11,672 nt of DNA, from assembly GCA_002343325.1 (NCBI GenBank), contig DDSG01000132.1, positions 418 through 12,089 on the forward strand, written 5' to 3'. This DNA is from Phycisphaerales bacterium UBA2396 (lineage in GTDB: Bacteria; Planctomycetota; Phycisphaerae; Phycisphaerales; UBA1924). Numbering within the stretch: position 1 is the stretch's first letter; every line of letters begins with the position of its first letter. This document shows, piece by piece, positions 1-7,891 of this stretch. Under the pieces are notes generated by a model that did no database searches, was not told where the DNA came from, and saw nothing but the letters and a program-made list of their open reading frames with translations. The position numbers and the translations under genes were made by a program.

Positions 1-608
1 CGGCGCAGACGGCGGCGGGCGCCCAGGTGGGCGATGCGAACAACGTGCAGATGCCGACGATCGTGGACGCGTGGGGGATGCCGCTGCTGGTGTGGAGCAA
101 GGACGAGCAGACGATCGGGCAGGTGGGCAGCGCGGATGACTTCGCGAGCGTGACGTACAACAACAACCAGCCGGCGCGTTACTACTGGGCGAGCAATGCG
201 GCGTTTCTTCAGGCGACGGCGGCGGGCGCCAAGGGGATCAATCAGGACGACGCGGCGAAGGGGAGCATCCTCGCGGAGAACGTGAGCGCCAACGGCCGAC
301 GCAACAGCCTGATCGGGCTCCTTGGCAGCCCCTCTGCGTTGCGGAGCGAGGACACGGCGTCGGGGTATCAGCAGATGCTGCCCAGCGCACCGCGCGGGTC
401 GCTGGTGCTTCACTCGGCGGGTTCCAACGGGGTCTTCATGGGCCGCACCGAGCGCGGGGCCAAGACGCTGCCCGACGGGCTGACGCTGTGGTACGGGCTG
501 AACTTCAAGACGGCGCAGAACCAGCCTCACCTGGACTCGAACAACAAGCCGACGTCGCTCGACGTTCGCGACGGGTTCGACGATCTGCTGGTGGTCGGCG
601 GGAACTAA
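1..608 (+). CDS. Prepilin/pseudopilin-like protein, C-terminal part (5' truncated)
   Basis: The reading frame is open from the window edge (first full codon at base 3) to TAA at 606-608, so about 201 C-terminal residues are visible and the N-terminus, where a prepilin signal helix would sit, is missing. The visible part has a DAWGMPLLVW segment, resembling the DPWGNPY-type motif of type II secretion major pseudopilins (GspG-like). Near the end it has GSLVLHSAGSNGVFMGR and finishes DGFDDLLVVGGN; the 'LxSAGxDGxxG... DDL' style is common at the ends of such pilins. The middle is rich in Asn, Ser and Ala and has no membrane segment, as expected for an exported globular domain. A terminator follows 35 bases after the stop. 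The family call rests on short motifs only, so another exported planctomycete protein remains possible; the missing N-terminus would settle it. Confidence 0.6.
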   Translation, partial: AQTAAGAQVGDANNVQMPTIVDAWGMPLLVWSKDEQTIGQVGSADDFASVTYNNNQPARYYWASNAAFLQATAAGAKGINQDDAAKGSILAENVSANGRRNSLIGLLGSPSALRSEDTASGYQQMLPSAPRGSLVLHSAGSNGVFMGRTERGAKTLPDGLTLWYGLNFKTAQNQPHLDSNNKPTSLDVRDGFDDLLVVGGN

Positions 609-643
609 GGCCGAGCCAACAGACGCATTGAACGACACACACC

Positions 644-675
644 AAGACCCCCGGGAGGCGATCCCGGGGGTCTTT
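644..675 (+). terminator. Rho-independent terminator after the pilin-like gene
   Basis: A 13-base-pair perfect stem (644-656 with 662-674) encloses a 5-base loop (GGCGA), followed by a short T run (673-675) and then C. The arms are AAGACCCCCGGGA and TCCCGGGGGTCTT. The stem is very stable; the T tract is short, which is common in GC-rich genomes. It lies between the pilin-like gene and comEC, so the two are probably separate transcription units. Confidence 0.85.
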
Positions 676-713
676 CGCTTGACGCCGGAGCGAGCTTCGG
701 GCACGCTGCGGAA

Positions 714-3299
714 GTGACCGAGGCGTCGAGCGTGCAGGATCTGGCGGGTTCGAGGCGGCGTGCCGCCGGGGCGTGGTGTGCGCTCGCGCTGGGCATTGCC
801 GCGGGAGTCGAGTTGGGCGGCCCGCCCGCGTGGTGGGTGTTTGCGCTGGGGGCGTTGGTCTCGCTCGGCGCGATCGCGATGCGGGGGGCCGTTTCGAAGG
901 TGCTGCTGGCGTGCGCGTGCGGGCTGCTGGGGGTGGGGATTGCGGTTCAGCGGATGACGCCGAGGGACGACGCGTTGTGGCGGCTGGCGGGTTCGCTCTC
1001 GCCCGGCGAGACCGCGGTCGTGGTGCTGGAGGGGGTGGTGATCGAGCCGCCGAAGGAAGTACGGCGTCGGCACGGGACGATCGGGGCGATCGTGCCGGAG
1101 GAGCCGCGTTCGCGGTTCGTCGTCGACGCGAGGACGCTGCGAGCGAGCGGGGGGCCTGTCGAGGTTCGGGGGCGGGTGTGGTGTTCGGCCCCGGCGGGGT
1201 TTGCCGGGCTGAAGGTTGGCGACTTGGCGCGGGTGACGGGCACGCTGACGCCGGTGCGGCCGCCGCTGAACCCGGGGCAGTCTCGCCTTGATCGCTGGGC
1301 GCTCCAGGAGGGGTTCGTCGGGAGTGTGTCGACGAGTGATGCCTCGCTGATCGTGCGTCTCGCCGGCCCGACGGGCGTGCGGGCGTGGGCGATGGCGCTG
1401 GTGGATCGGGTGCGAGAACGGGGCTCGGCGGCAATCGAGGCGGCGTGCTCGCGGGCGTCGGCGGATGGTGCCTCGCTCCTCCGCGGGCTGATCGTGGGCG
1501 ACGACTCGGGCATGGGCGGCTCGGTACGCGAGGATTTCACGAGGCTGGGCCTGGCGCACATTCTGTCGATCTCGGGGTTTCACATCTCGCTGATGGCGAT
1601 GATGACGCTGACCATGCTGCGGCTCGGCGGCGACCGGGGGCGTGCGGAGAGCGCGATCCTCGCGGCGCTCCTGCTGGGGTACTTGTGTGTCGTGCCCACC
1701 GAGGCGCCGATCCTGCGCGCATCGATCATGACACTGCTGCTGCTGATCGCCGAATCACTCGGCCGCCGCTACGACCGGGTGACGCTGCTGATCTGGATTG
1801 CCACCGGCCTTCTGGTCGTCTGGCCTCTGGACCTGTGGTCGCTTGGATATCAGCTTTCATGCGGGCTGACGCTGGCGCTGCTGTGGCTTGGGGAACGATT
1901 CCACGGGCGTCTGTTTGGTCGACGCGTGCTGATGCCGGGCGTTCGCCGGCGGACCGGCGTCGTGGCGTGGGCGCGTCGCGTCGGCGAGGCGTCGATCTCG
2001 ACGGCGCTGTTGTGCTGGCTCGCGTCGGTGCCGCTGGTGTGGAGTGCGACGGGGCTCCTCACTCCATGGGCGACGCTCGCGACGCTGGTGCTCACGCCGC
2101 TGATCGTCCCGCTGATGTTCCTCGGCTATCTGGGGCTCGTGCTGGGCTCGGTGTGGCCTTGGCTGGGGTCTGTCGTGGCGTGGCCGATCGCCTGGTCGGC
2201 GTCGGCGTGCATGGCGGCGGCGGAAGGGCTGGCCTCGTTGCCCGCATCGGCGCTGCATCCCCCGCCGCTGAGCACGCCCATCGCGCTGGCGATGACCGGG
2301 CTGGTGTTGTGGCTTCTGCTTCGCGGGAGGCGTCATCGCCCGGGGGCGTGGGCGGCGCTGGGCGTGCTGATCCTGCTGCCGACCCTCGACGCGTTCCGCC
2401 TGATGTCGCTCGGGCGCGGCGTCGCGCTGCGGATGGACACGCTCGCGGTGGGCGACGGCACGCTGCACGTGCTGCGCTCCGGGGGCGACTCGCTTCTGTG
2501 GGACGCGGGCTCGCTGAACTCGGGGCTCGGGGTTCGGGAGATCCCGCGTGCGCTGCGGGCGTTGGGTGTGTGGCGCGTGCCCCGCGTGGTGGTGTCGCAC
2601 GGGGACGCCGACCACCTGTCGATGCTGCCCGATCTCGCCGGGCCGCTGGGCGTGCGCGAGGTGCTCGTGGGCGAACGTGTGCTGGAGCGTGCGACATCGC
2701 CCGGGAGCGCGCCGGCCCGCGTGCTGAACACGCTCCGCGGGCGTGGGATCGTCATCACGCCGATCGCTCGCGGAACGATCATCCCGCTGGGCGAGGTTCG
2801 TCTGACCACCCTCTGGCCCGAGCCGGGCGGTCGCTTCGACGCGGAGAACGACCATTCGCTCGTGGCACGCATCGACCCGACGCGAGCAGCGTCGGGGGCG
2901 GCGTGGGTGCTGCTGACGGGCGACATCCAGGACCACGCTGTGCGATCGCTGGCGAATCTCGAGCCGACGCTCCGCGCACGCGTGGTCGAAGCCCCCCACC
3001 ACGGTTCGGCACGTTCGACGGCGGCGGCGTGGGTCCGCCATCTGGGCCCGAGCGTGGTTGTGCAGTCGACGGGGCCGCGTCGGCTCGGGGCCCCGGTGTG
3101 GGAGGGCGTCCGGGCACGCTCGGCATGGCACGCCACGGCGGCCGACGGGGCGGCGTTCGCCGAGTTTGGGCGGGACGGGTCGCTTCGGCACGGCACATGG
3201 CTCGGAGGATCCCTAACCTTGCCTCCCGGGCAGACGCCCGGCACCCACGGGATGCCACACGATGTTCCTGATCCGCCAGGCACGAGCACAGGACCTTGA
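714..3299 (+). CDS. comEC: ComEC/Rec2 family DNA-uptake channel with C-terminal metallo-beta-lactamase domain
   Basis: 861 residues, the usual size for full-length ComEC, the inner-membrane channel that brings single-stranded DNA into competent cells. Three parts are visible. Residues about 20-80 are hydrophobic and lead to an OB-like soluble region (about 100-215). The multi-helix competence domain (about 255-540) begins GLIVGDDSG and holds HILSISGFHI (282-291), matching the family's H-L-x-x-I-S-G-x-H signature. The metallo-beta-lactamase domain (about 573-790) has SHGDADH (628-634), ENDHSL (711-716), LTGDI (734-738) and PHHGS (761-765), so all expected metal-binding blocks are present and nuclease activity is plausible. 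The DVGQGDA block that usually opens this domain is degenerate (AVGDGT, 578-583). The start is GTG without a clear ribosome binding site; a TTGACG at 679-684 is a possible -35 element with no good -10. The 3' end overlaps the next gene by 38 bases. Confidence 0.93.
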   Translation: MTEASSVQDLAGSRRRAAGAWCALALGIAAGVELGGPPAWWVFALGALVSLGAIAMRGAVSKVLLACACGLLGVGIAVQRMTPRDDALWRLAGSLSPGETAVVVLEGVVIEPPKEVRRRHGTIGAIVPEEPRSRFVVDARTLRASGGPVEVRGRVWCSAPAGFAGLKVGDLARVTGTLTPVRPPLNPGQSRLDRWALQEGFVGSVSTSDASLIVRLAGPTGVRAWAMALVDRVRERGSAAIEAACSRASADGASLLRGLIVGDDSGMGGSVREDFTRLGLAHILSISGFHISLMAMMTLTMLRLGGDRGRAESAILAALLLGYLCVVPTEAPILRASIMTLLLLIAESLGRRYDRVTLLIWIATGLLVVWPLDLWSLGYQLSCGLTLALLWLGERFHGRLFGRRVLMPGVRRRTGVVAWARRVGEASISTALLCWLASVPLVWSATGLLTPWATLATLVLTPLIVPLMFLGYLGLVLGSVWPWLGSVVAWPIAWSASACMAAAEGLASLPASALHPPPLSTPIALAMTGLVLWLLLRGRRHRPGAWAALGVLILLPTLDAFRLMSLGRGVALRMDTLAVGDGTLHVLRSGGDSLLWDAGSLNSGLGVREIPRALRALGVWRVPRVVVSHGDADHLSMLPDLAGPLGVREVLVGERVLERATSPGSAPARVLNTLRGRGIVITPIARGTIIPLGEVRLTTLWPEPGGRFDAENDHSLVARIDPTRAASGAAWVLLTGDIQDHAVRSLANLEPTLRARVVEAPHHGSARSTAAAWVRHLGPSVVVQSTGPRRLGAPVWEGVRARSAWHATAADGAAFAEFGRDGSLRHGTWLGGSLTLPPGQTPGTHGMPHDVPDPPGTSTGP

Positions 3300-4353
3300 C
3301 GCGCTGCACGCGCTCGCGAAGCAGACGTTTTTCATCAACCTTCCGCCCGACCGCGACCTGATCGGTCAGAAGATCGAGCAGAGCAAGGAGAGCTTCCATC
3401 GCCTCGCGACGGGCAAGGCAGCCGCCGGTGCGCGCGGGCGGGGCTCGGCTCACGGGGCGGGGATCCGCGCGCTCACGGGCGCGACCGACCTCTACCTGTT
3501 CGTGCTGGAGGACGTGGCGGGCCGCGGCGTGATCGGGACGTCGCAGGTCGTCGCGCAGATGGGTGGCGAGGGGCACCCGCGCGTCTTTCTGCGTATGGGA
3601 CGCATGAGCCGGCGGAGCGACACCCTGAAGCTGAGCTGGGAGCACGACATCGTCACGCTCGAGACGGACAACTCGGGCCCGAGCGAGGTCGGGGGGCTGA
3701 TCCTCAACAACGCCTTCCGCGGGCACGCCGAGGGGCTCGGCAAGTTCCTCAGCTCGATCCGCTTCCACCTGATCGGCCTGTTCCGCGAGCGGTTCTCGAG
3801 CACCGTCGTCGCCGAGATGCTCGGGCCCATCGACAAGAACGGGTACAACCCGTTCTTCGAGAAGTTCACGCGGCACTACATCCCGCGCTCGTTCGCCGAG
3901 GTCTATCGGTTCAGCCAGACGAGCAAGGAGTTCGTGACGGGGCTGCTGCCCGATGGGCCTATCGACATCTCGATCATGGACCCGGACGTGGCGCACGCCG
4001 CCGGGGCCGTGGGCCCGGACACCGAGCCGGCGCGGCGGATGCTGGAAGACCTGGGATTTCGGTTCGAAGGGGCGATCGACCCGCTCGACGGCGGGCCACA
4101 CCTCTCGGCGGCGACCTCCGAGATCAGCCTGGTGCGCGAGACCCGCCGCGTGTCGTCCGTGGTGGGCGGCGGCGAGGGGGGCCAGCGCGCAATCGTGAGC
4201 ACGCTGAGCCCGATGGGCGAGTTCGTCGCGGTGCAGACGCGGGCGACGATGCAGGGAGAGGCTGTGACGCTCCCCGCTGAGCACGCCGCGTTGCTGCTCG
4301 ACAAGCCGCTCGCGGCAGGCGTGACGCCCCTGCAGGCCGCGAAGCCCGGCTGA
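3262..4353 (+). CDS. Arginine N-succinyltransferase (AstA/AruF)-like acyltransferase
   Basis: 363 residues, close to the ~345 of AstA, which transfers succinate from succinyl-CoA to arginine as the first step of the AST arginine-degradation pathway. Similarity runs along the whole chain: an N-terminal GNAT-like start (FLIRQARAQDLDAL), DLYLFVLED (76-84), LILNNAFRGHAEGLGKFLS (146-164), RFSSTVVAEMLGPID (177-191), GYNPFFEKF (194-202), PARRMLEDLGFRFEG (256-270) and IDPLDGGP (272-279). Residues about 51-75 form a Gly/Ala/Arg-rich insert not expected in proteobacterial AstA. By my recalled alignment, the catalytic histidine of the VHPQT segment in E. coli AstA is Gly251 here, so activity or substrate may differ. 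No other ast gene is adjacent. It starts inside the end of comEC (ATG 3262) without a Shine-Dalgarno, so co-transcription with comEC is likely. The family assignment is firm; the reaction is not. Confidence 0.8.
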   Translation: MFLIRQARAQDLDALHALAKQTFFINLPPDRDLIGQKIEQSKESFHRLATGKAAAGARGRGSAHGAGIRALTGATDLYLFVLEDVAGRGVIGTSQVVAQMGGEGHPRVFLRMGRMSRRSDTLKLSWEHDIVTLETDNSGPSEVGGLILNNAFRGHAEGLGKFLSSIRFHLIGLFRERFSSTVVAEMLGPIDKNGYNPFFEKFTRHYIPRSFAEVYRFSQTSKEFVTGLLPDGPIDISIMDPDVAHAAGAVGPDTEPARRMLEDLGFRFEGAIDPLDGGPHLSAATSEISLVRETRRVSSVVGGGEGGQRAIVSTLSPMGEFVAVQTRATMQGEAVTLPAEHAALLLDKPLAAGVTPLQAAKPG

Positions 4354-4363
4354 GCAAGCCCCG

Positions 4364-7123
4364 TTAGACCCCGACCTCGTCGGCGATCTCTTCGAGCGTC
4401 TGCGGCGAGTTGCCCGCGAGCGTGTCGACCGTCGGTGCGGCGGGCAAGGGCTTGCCCTTGGCGTCCGTCAGCGGCGTCCCATCGAGCGTCTTGATGATCG
4501 GGACCGGGTTCGCCTTGTCGTGGTTCAGCAGGGCGACTTCCAAGGCCTTGCGCTTCTCTTCGGGAACCTCGTTCCACTTGCCCCGGCCGCGGCACTTAGG
4601 GAAGCCCGAGCAGCTCAGCCACGGACCTTTGAGCCCGGCACGCAGATACAGCGGCCGCCCGCAGGCGGTGCAGGGGATGTCGGTCGTGAGCGGAGGTTGG
4701 CTCGGCGCGACGACCTTCCCCTTCTTGTCGATGTTGAGGATCCCGTCGCAGGGCGTTTCCTTGTTGCTGTAGTTCGAGCAGCCGAGGAACGGCCCGAACC
4801 GCCCGGTGCGCTTGGTCATCGCCGCGCCGCACTTGGGGCACGCGACGTTGATCCCCTCGACCGCGGGGCGGGGCGTGCCGTCGCGATCGACGGGGCTCGC
4901 GTAATCGCAGTCCGGATAGCGCGTGCAGGACAGGAATCGCCCGTTCTTCCCGAACTTAAAGGCCGTTCCCGCCCCGCACTTGGGGCACTTGTACGGCGCC
5001 GGGGTGCTCTCGGCCTTGGCGTGGACGAGCGAGGTCTCGGCGGCGGCGAGGCTCTTCTTGAACGGGCCGTAGAACTTCCGGAGCATCTCGACCCAGTCGA
5101 GGTGGTCCTCCTCGACCTTGTCGAGCTGGTTCTCCATCTCGCGGGTGTAGCCAAGGTCCATGATGTCCGGGAAAGCCTCGATGAGCTTGTCCGTCACGAC
5201 CTCGCCCAGGTCCGTCGCGTAGAGGCGGCGGTCGATCGCCTCGACATACTTGCGGTCGAGGATCGTCGAGATGATCGAGGCGTACGTCGAGGGGCGGCCG
5301 ATGCCTTCGGTCTCGAGCGCCTTGATCAGGCTCGCCTCGCTGTATCGTGCGGGGGGCTGCGTGAACTTCTGCTCGGGCATGATCGACACGGGTGCGAGCG
5401 GCTGCGTCTCGCGCAGGGCGGGCAGCGTCTGCTCCTCGGCCGCCTTGGGCACGCCCGTCACCTTGTAGAACCCGTCGAACACCAGCACCCGCCCCGTCGA
5501 CCGGAAGGTCAGCGGGCTGTCGGGCCTGGCCCCGCCGCGGATGAGCACCGACGTCGAATCCCACTCGGCGCTGACCATCTGGCACGCGACGAACCGCTCC
5601 CAGATCAGCGTGTACAGGCGGAACTGATCGTCGCTGAGCGCCCGGCGCACTTTCTCCGGCGTCAGCTCGACGTTGGTCGGGCGGATCGCTTCGTGCGCCT
5701 CCTGGGCGTCCTTGTTGCTGCTGGTGAAGAAGTTGGGTTTCTCCGGCAGGTATCTTCCGCCGAACTGCTTCTGCACGAAGCCGCGTGCCATGTCGAGCGC
5801 ATCCTTCGAGAGGTGCGTCGAGTCGGTACGCATGTAGGTGATGAGACCCACCGGGCCCTCGCCCGGGATATCAACACCTTCGTAGAGCGACTGGGCGGTG
5901 CGCATCGTCCGCTGGGCCCCGAAGCCGAGCCGGGTGCTCGCCGACTGCTGGAGCGTGCTGGTGATAAAGGGCGGAGCGGGGCGCGTGGTCGTGCGCTTGG
6001 TCTCGACGCCGACCACCTTGTAAGGCGTCGCCGGATTGACCACGCCCCGCAGTGTGCGCACGAACCGCGCCGGACCTTTGCCCTTCTCGTCCTCGCGCAC
6101 CGTCGCGGTGATCCCCGAGAGCCCGGCGTCGGCGGCGAGGGACGACGCCCAGGCGGCGAGCGATTCGCCCGTCTTTCCGCCACGCCCGTCGAACTTTTCA
6201 CGCGCGACCTCGACCAGCTCCGCCCGGAACGAGCCGTGCTCGGCGAGCCAGGCGCTGACGTCCTTGACGGTCGGGCCGTCGCCTTTCTCGTTGGTCGTCT
6301 TCAGGTACGCCGCGAGAGACGTGGCGACCGCCGCCGCCGCGGAGGTGTCGGGCGTGAAGCACGCCTCGATCGCCCAGTATTCCTCCGGGATAAACGCCCG
6401 GATCTCACGCTCTCGCTCGACGACCAGACGCACGGCGACGCTCTGCACGCGCCCGGCCGAGAGCCCCCGCGCGACCTTCTTCCACAGCAGCGGCGAGACC
6501 TGGTACCCCACGATGCGGTCGAGGATCCGCCGCGCCTGCTGCGCGTTGACACGGTCCTCGTCGATCTCGTGCGGGTTCTTGAAGGCCTTGTCGATCTCGG
6601 CCTTGGTGATCGCGGGAAACCGGACCCGCTTGGCCTGCTTGCTGGGGATGCCCAATTCCTGCGCGAGGTGCCAGGCGATCGCCTCCCCCTCGCGGTCCAA
6701 GTCGGTCGCGAACCAGACTTCCCCGCCCGACTCCTTTACGTCGCGCGTCGCACGCTTGAGATCCTTGATGACGTTCTCTCGCTCCTCCGTCACGACGTAC
6801 GTCGGGCGGAAGTCCTTCTCGAGATCCACCCCGGGCACCGGGTTCTTCACGCCTTTGGGGTTCTTGCTCGGCAGGTCGCGAACGTGCCCCACCGACGCCA
6901 TCACGTGGTACTTCTCGCCCAGGTACTTGTTGATCGTCTTGCCCTTGGCGGGCGACTCGACGATCACCAGGTCCTTGCCCTTGGCCGTCCCGACTGTGTA
7001 AGGCTTGAAGGTCCGCCCGCCGCCACGCCGACCTCCCCGCGCGGGCGCTTTGGCCGCCTCCGCGGGAGCGTCCTTGTCGCTCTGGCCGGTCCCCTTTGTG
7101 CTCGCCCGTGCTTTCTTCGCCAT
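4364..7123 (-). CDS. topA: DNA topoisomerase I (type IA), three zinc fingers
   Basis: Relaxes negatively supercoiled DNA by passing a strand through a transient single-strand break. With the ATG at 7123 it has 919 residues and begins MAKKARAS, then a basic, Ala/Gly-rich tail of about 45 residues. The Toprim domain follows: VIVESPAKGKT with Glu56 and FATDLDREGE with Asp141, Asp143 and Glu145. Core motifs RVNAQQARRILDRIVGYQ and LSAGRVQSVAVRLVVERE are intact. The catalytic Tyr430 lies in ITYMRTDST, after FITSTLQQSASTRLGFG. Three four-cysteine fingers close the protein (about 713-739, 762-792 and 818-844). The frame extends to a GTG at 7153, but its only purine run (AAGAGGA) touches that codon, so I prefer 7123. 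Its end faces the AstA-like gene across 10 bases with no visible terminator. aroK lies upstream on the same strand across a 187-base gap, so topA probably has its own promoter. Confidence 0.97.
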   Translation of the reverse strand: MAKKARASTKGTGQSDKDAPAEAAKAPARGGRRGGGRTFKPYTVGTAKGKDLVIVESPAKGKTINKYLGEKYHVMASVGHVRDLPSKNPKGVKNPVPGVDLEKDFRPTYVVTEERENVIKDLKRATRDVKESGGEVWFATDLDREGEAIAWHLAQELGIPSKQAKRVRFPAITKAEIDKAFKNPHEIDEDRVNAQQARRILDRIVGYQVSPLLWKKVARGLSAGRVQSVAVRLVVEREREIRAFIPEEYWAIEACFTPDTSAAAAVATSLAAYLKTTNEKGDGPTVKDVSAWLAEHGSFRAELVEVAREKFDGRGGKTGESLAAWASSLAADAGLSGITATVREDEKGKGPARFVRTLRGVVNPATPYKVVGVETKRTTTRPAPPFITSTLQQSASTRLGFGAQRTMRTAQSLYEGVDIPGEGPVGLITYMRTDSTHLSKDALDMARGFVQKQFGGRYLPEKPNFFTSSNKDAQEAHEAIRPTNVELTPEKVRRALSDDQFRLYTLIWERFVACQMVSAEWDSTSVLIRGGARPDSPLTFRSTGRVLVFDGFYKVTGVPKAAEEQTLPALRETQPLAPVSIMPEQKFTQPPARYSEASLIKALETEGIGRPSTYASIISTILDRKYVEAIDRRLYATDLGEVVTDKLIEAFPDIMDLGYTREMENQLDKVEEDHLDWVEMLRKFYGPFKKSLAAAETSLVHAKAESTPAPYKCPKCGAGTAFKFGKNGRFLSCTRYPDCDYASPVDRDGTPRPAVEGINVACPKCGAAMTKRTGRFGPFLGCSNYSNKETPCDGILNIDKKGKVVAPSQPPLTTDIPCTACGRPLYLRAGLKGPWLSCSGFPKCRGRGKWNEVPEEKRKALEVALLNHDKANPVPIIKTLDGTPLTDAKGKPLPAAPTVDTLAGNSPQTLEEIADEVGV

Positions 7124-7310
7124 GCTCGCCCCGTCAGGCCCACCCGCGACCACTCCTCTTCGGCTCCCGAACGCCCGGGCACCCCAAAACTCGCACCGCC
7201 GGACCCCGCATCATCTAAGACGCCGGGCCGCCTACGGAAGCGACTTCCACCGCCCGTGTCAAGCAGTTTGGTAAATGTTTGTATGTTTTGACCCCCGAAC
7301 AGGCCCGCGA
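7124..7310. other. Intergenic gap between aroK and topA with an AT-rich island
   Basis: This 187-base gap has no convincing gene. Its main feature is an island at 7258-7292 with only about 34% G+C in a window near 70%. The island is bounded by the inverted pair GTCAA (7258-7262) and TTGAC (7288-7292) and contains the near-repeat ATGTTTG/ATGTTTTG. No hairpin with a T run was found after aroK, so read-through from aroK into topA is possible in addition to the promoter proposed here. Confidence 0.6.
7234..7262 (-). promoter_or_regulatory. Candidate topA promoter
   Basis: Reading leftwards, a perfect TTGACA -35 box (complement of TGTCAA at 7257-7262) is followed after 17 bases by only a weak -10 candidate (TTCCGT at 7239-7234). 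Directly upstream of the box is an AT-rich island (7263-7290), which could act as an UP-like element. It sits 111-139 bases upstream of the topA ATG in an otherwise empty gap. The -10 mismatch keeps this tentative. Confidence 0.35.
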
Positions 7311-7832
7311 TCACCGCGCAAGGCGCTCGATCCGGTCCGCGGTCTCCTCCGGCGTCAGGCCGTCCACCTCGATCACCGCCCGAGCCAGAGCCCGGTAGAT
7401 CGGATCGCGCGCGCGAAGAAGGCTCTCGATCTCGTCCAGGACGCCCGCCGCGGTCAGCGAGGGGCGGTCCGCCAGGTTGGTCGCCGCCAGACGACTCCTG
7501 AGCACGGGCGCGGACGCGCGGAGGTAGATCAACCAATCGCCCGCGAGTGCCCGTTGCCGCAGTTCATCGCCCGCCCCGGGCGCGGTGGGCGTGCCCCCGC
7601 CCAGCGACACAACGCCCGCGCCCCGAACAACCGGCAGATCGAGCGCCGCTCGCTCGGCCCGGCGAAAGGCGGGCTCGCCGTGCGCTCGGAGCACCTCGGC
7701 GGCGGAGGCGCCTCCCAAGAGGCCCGGCGTCAGGTCGTCGAGATCGACGAAGGCGACGCCGAGTCGTCGGGCGAGGAGCCGACCGGCGGTGGTTTTGCCA
7801 CTGCCCCGAAGGCCGAGGAGGTAGATCGTCAC
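7311..7832 (-). CDS. aroK: Shikimate kinase
   Basis: 173 residues, the typical length for the enzyme that phosphorylates the 3-hydroxyl of shikimate with ATP, the fifth step of the chorismate pathway, in the cytoplasm. The P-loop is GLRGSGKTT (7-15). FVDLDD (28-33) provides the magnesium and shikimate aspartates, although the usual following Ile-Glu is Leu-Thr. GEPAFRRAE (52-60) carries the shikimate-binding arginine, SLGGGT (76-81) is the Walker B/glycine block, NLADRPSL (119-126) is the LID with its arginine, and RDPIYRALA (142-150) is the C-terminal adenine-side motif. The start is GTG 7832, immediately before the conserved TIYLLGLRGSGK strand, with no Shine-Dalgarno. It is divergent from ftsW across 59 bases and upstream of topA. 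Gluconate kinase-type relatives are unlikely given the intact shikimate motifs. Confidence 0.92.
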   Translation of the reverse strand: MTIYLLGLRGSGKTTAGRLLARRLGVAFVDLDDLTPGLLGGASAAEVLRAHGEPAFRRAERAALDLPVVRGAGVVSLGGGTPTAPGAGDELRQRALAGDWLIYLRASAPVLRSRLAATNLADRPSLTAAGVLDEIESLLRARDPIYRALARAVIEVDGLTPEETADRIERLAR

Positions 7833-7891
7833 GCGGGCAGTCTACGGGCGCGTGCAGGACAGCGTGGCCAGCGTCCGATACTGTCCAGTAC
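7833..7891. promoter_or_regulatory. Divergent aroK/ftsW control region
   Basis: These 59 bases must hold signals for both directions unless promoters lie inside the genes. Rightward, GATACT (7877-7882) is a -10-like box 9 bases before the ftsW ATG, with AGGACA (7856-7861) as a poor -35 at 15 bases. Leftward, TAGACT (complement of 7839-7844) is a -10-like box 6 bases before the aroK GTG. Both would give leaderless or nearly leaderless mRNAs, and neither start has a Shine-Dalgarno. A 6-base inverted repeat GGACAG/CTGTCC (7857-7862 and 7881-7886) is also present but could be chance. Confidence 0.35.

Noticed and set aside
1385..3271. 628-codon + strand frame inside comEC, and several long - strand frames over comEC
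   Set aside because: They are Arg/Ala/Pro/Gly-rich noise created by high GC; the overlapping ComEC frame carries all the family motifs.
4354..4363. Bidirectional terminator between the convergent AstA-like gene and topA
   Set aside because: The gap is 10 bases with no hairpin and no T run on either strand.
7124..7153. Alternative GTG start for topA adding ten residues
   Set aside because: The purine run touches the GTG without a spacer, and MAKK at 7123 looks like a natural N-terminus, although the longer form cannot be excluded.
4520..7291. 923-codon open frame on the + strand opposite topA
   Set aside because: It is antisense to a gene with every TopA motif intact. The translation is Arg/Leu/Asp-rich without domains, as expected for the mirror of a GC-rich gene.
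7857..7886. GGACAG/CTGTCC inverted repeat as an operator
   Set aside because: It has only 6-base arms with an 18-base spacer and no extension; this could easily be chance, so it is mentioned only within the control region.
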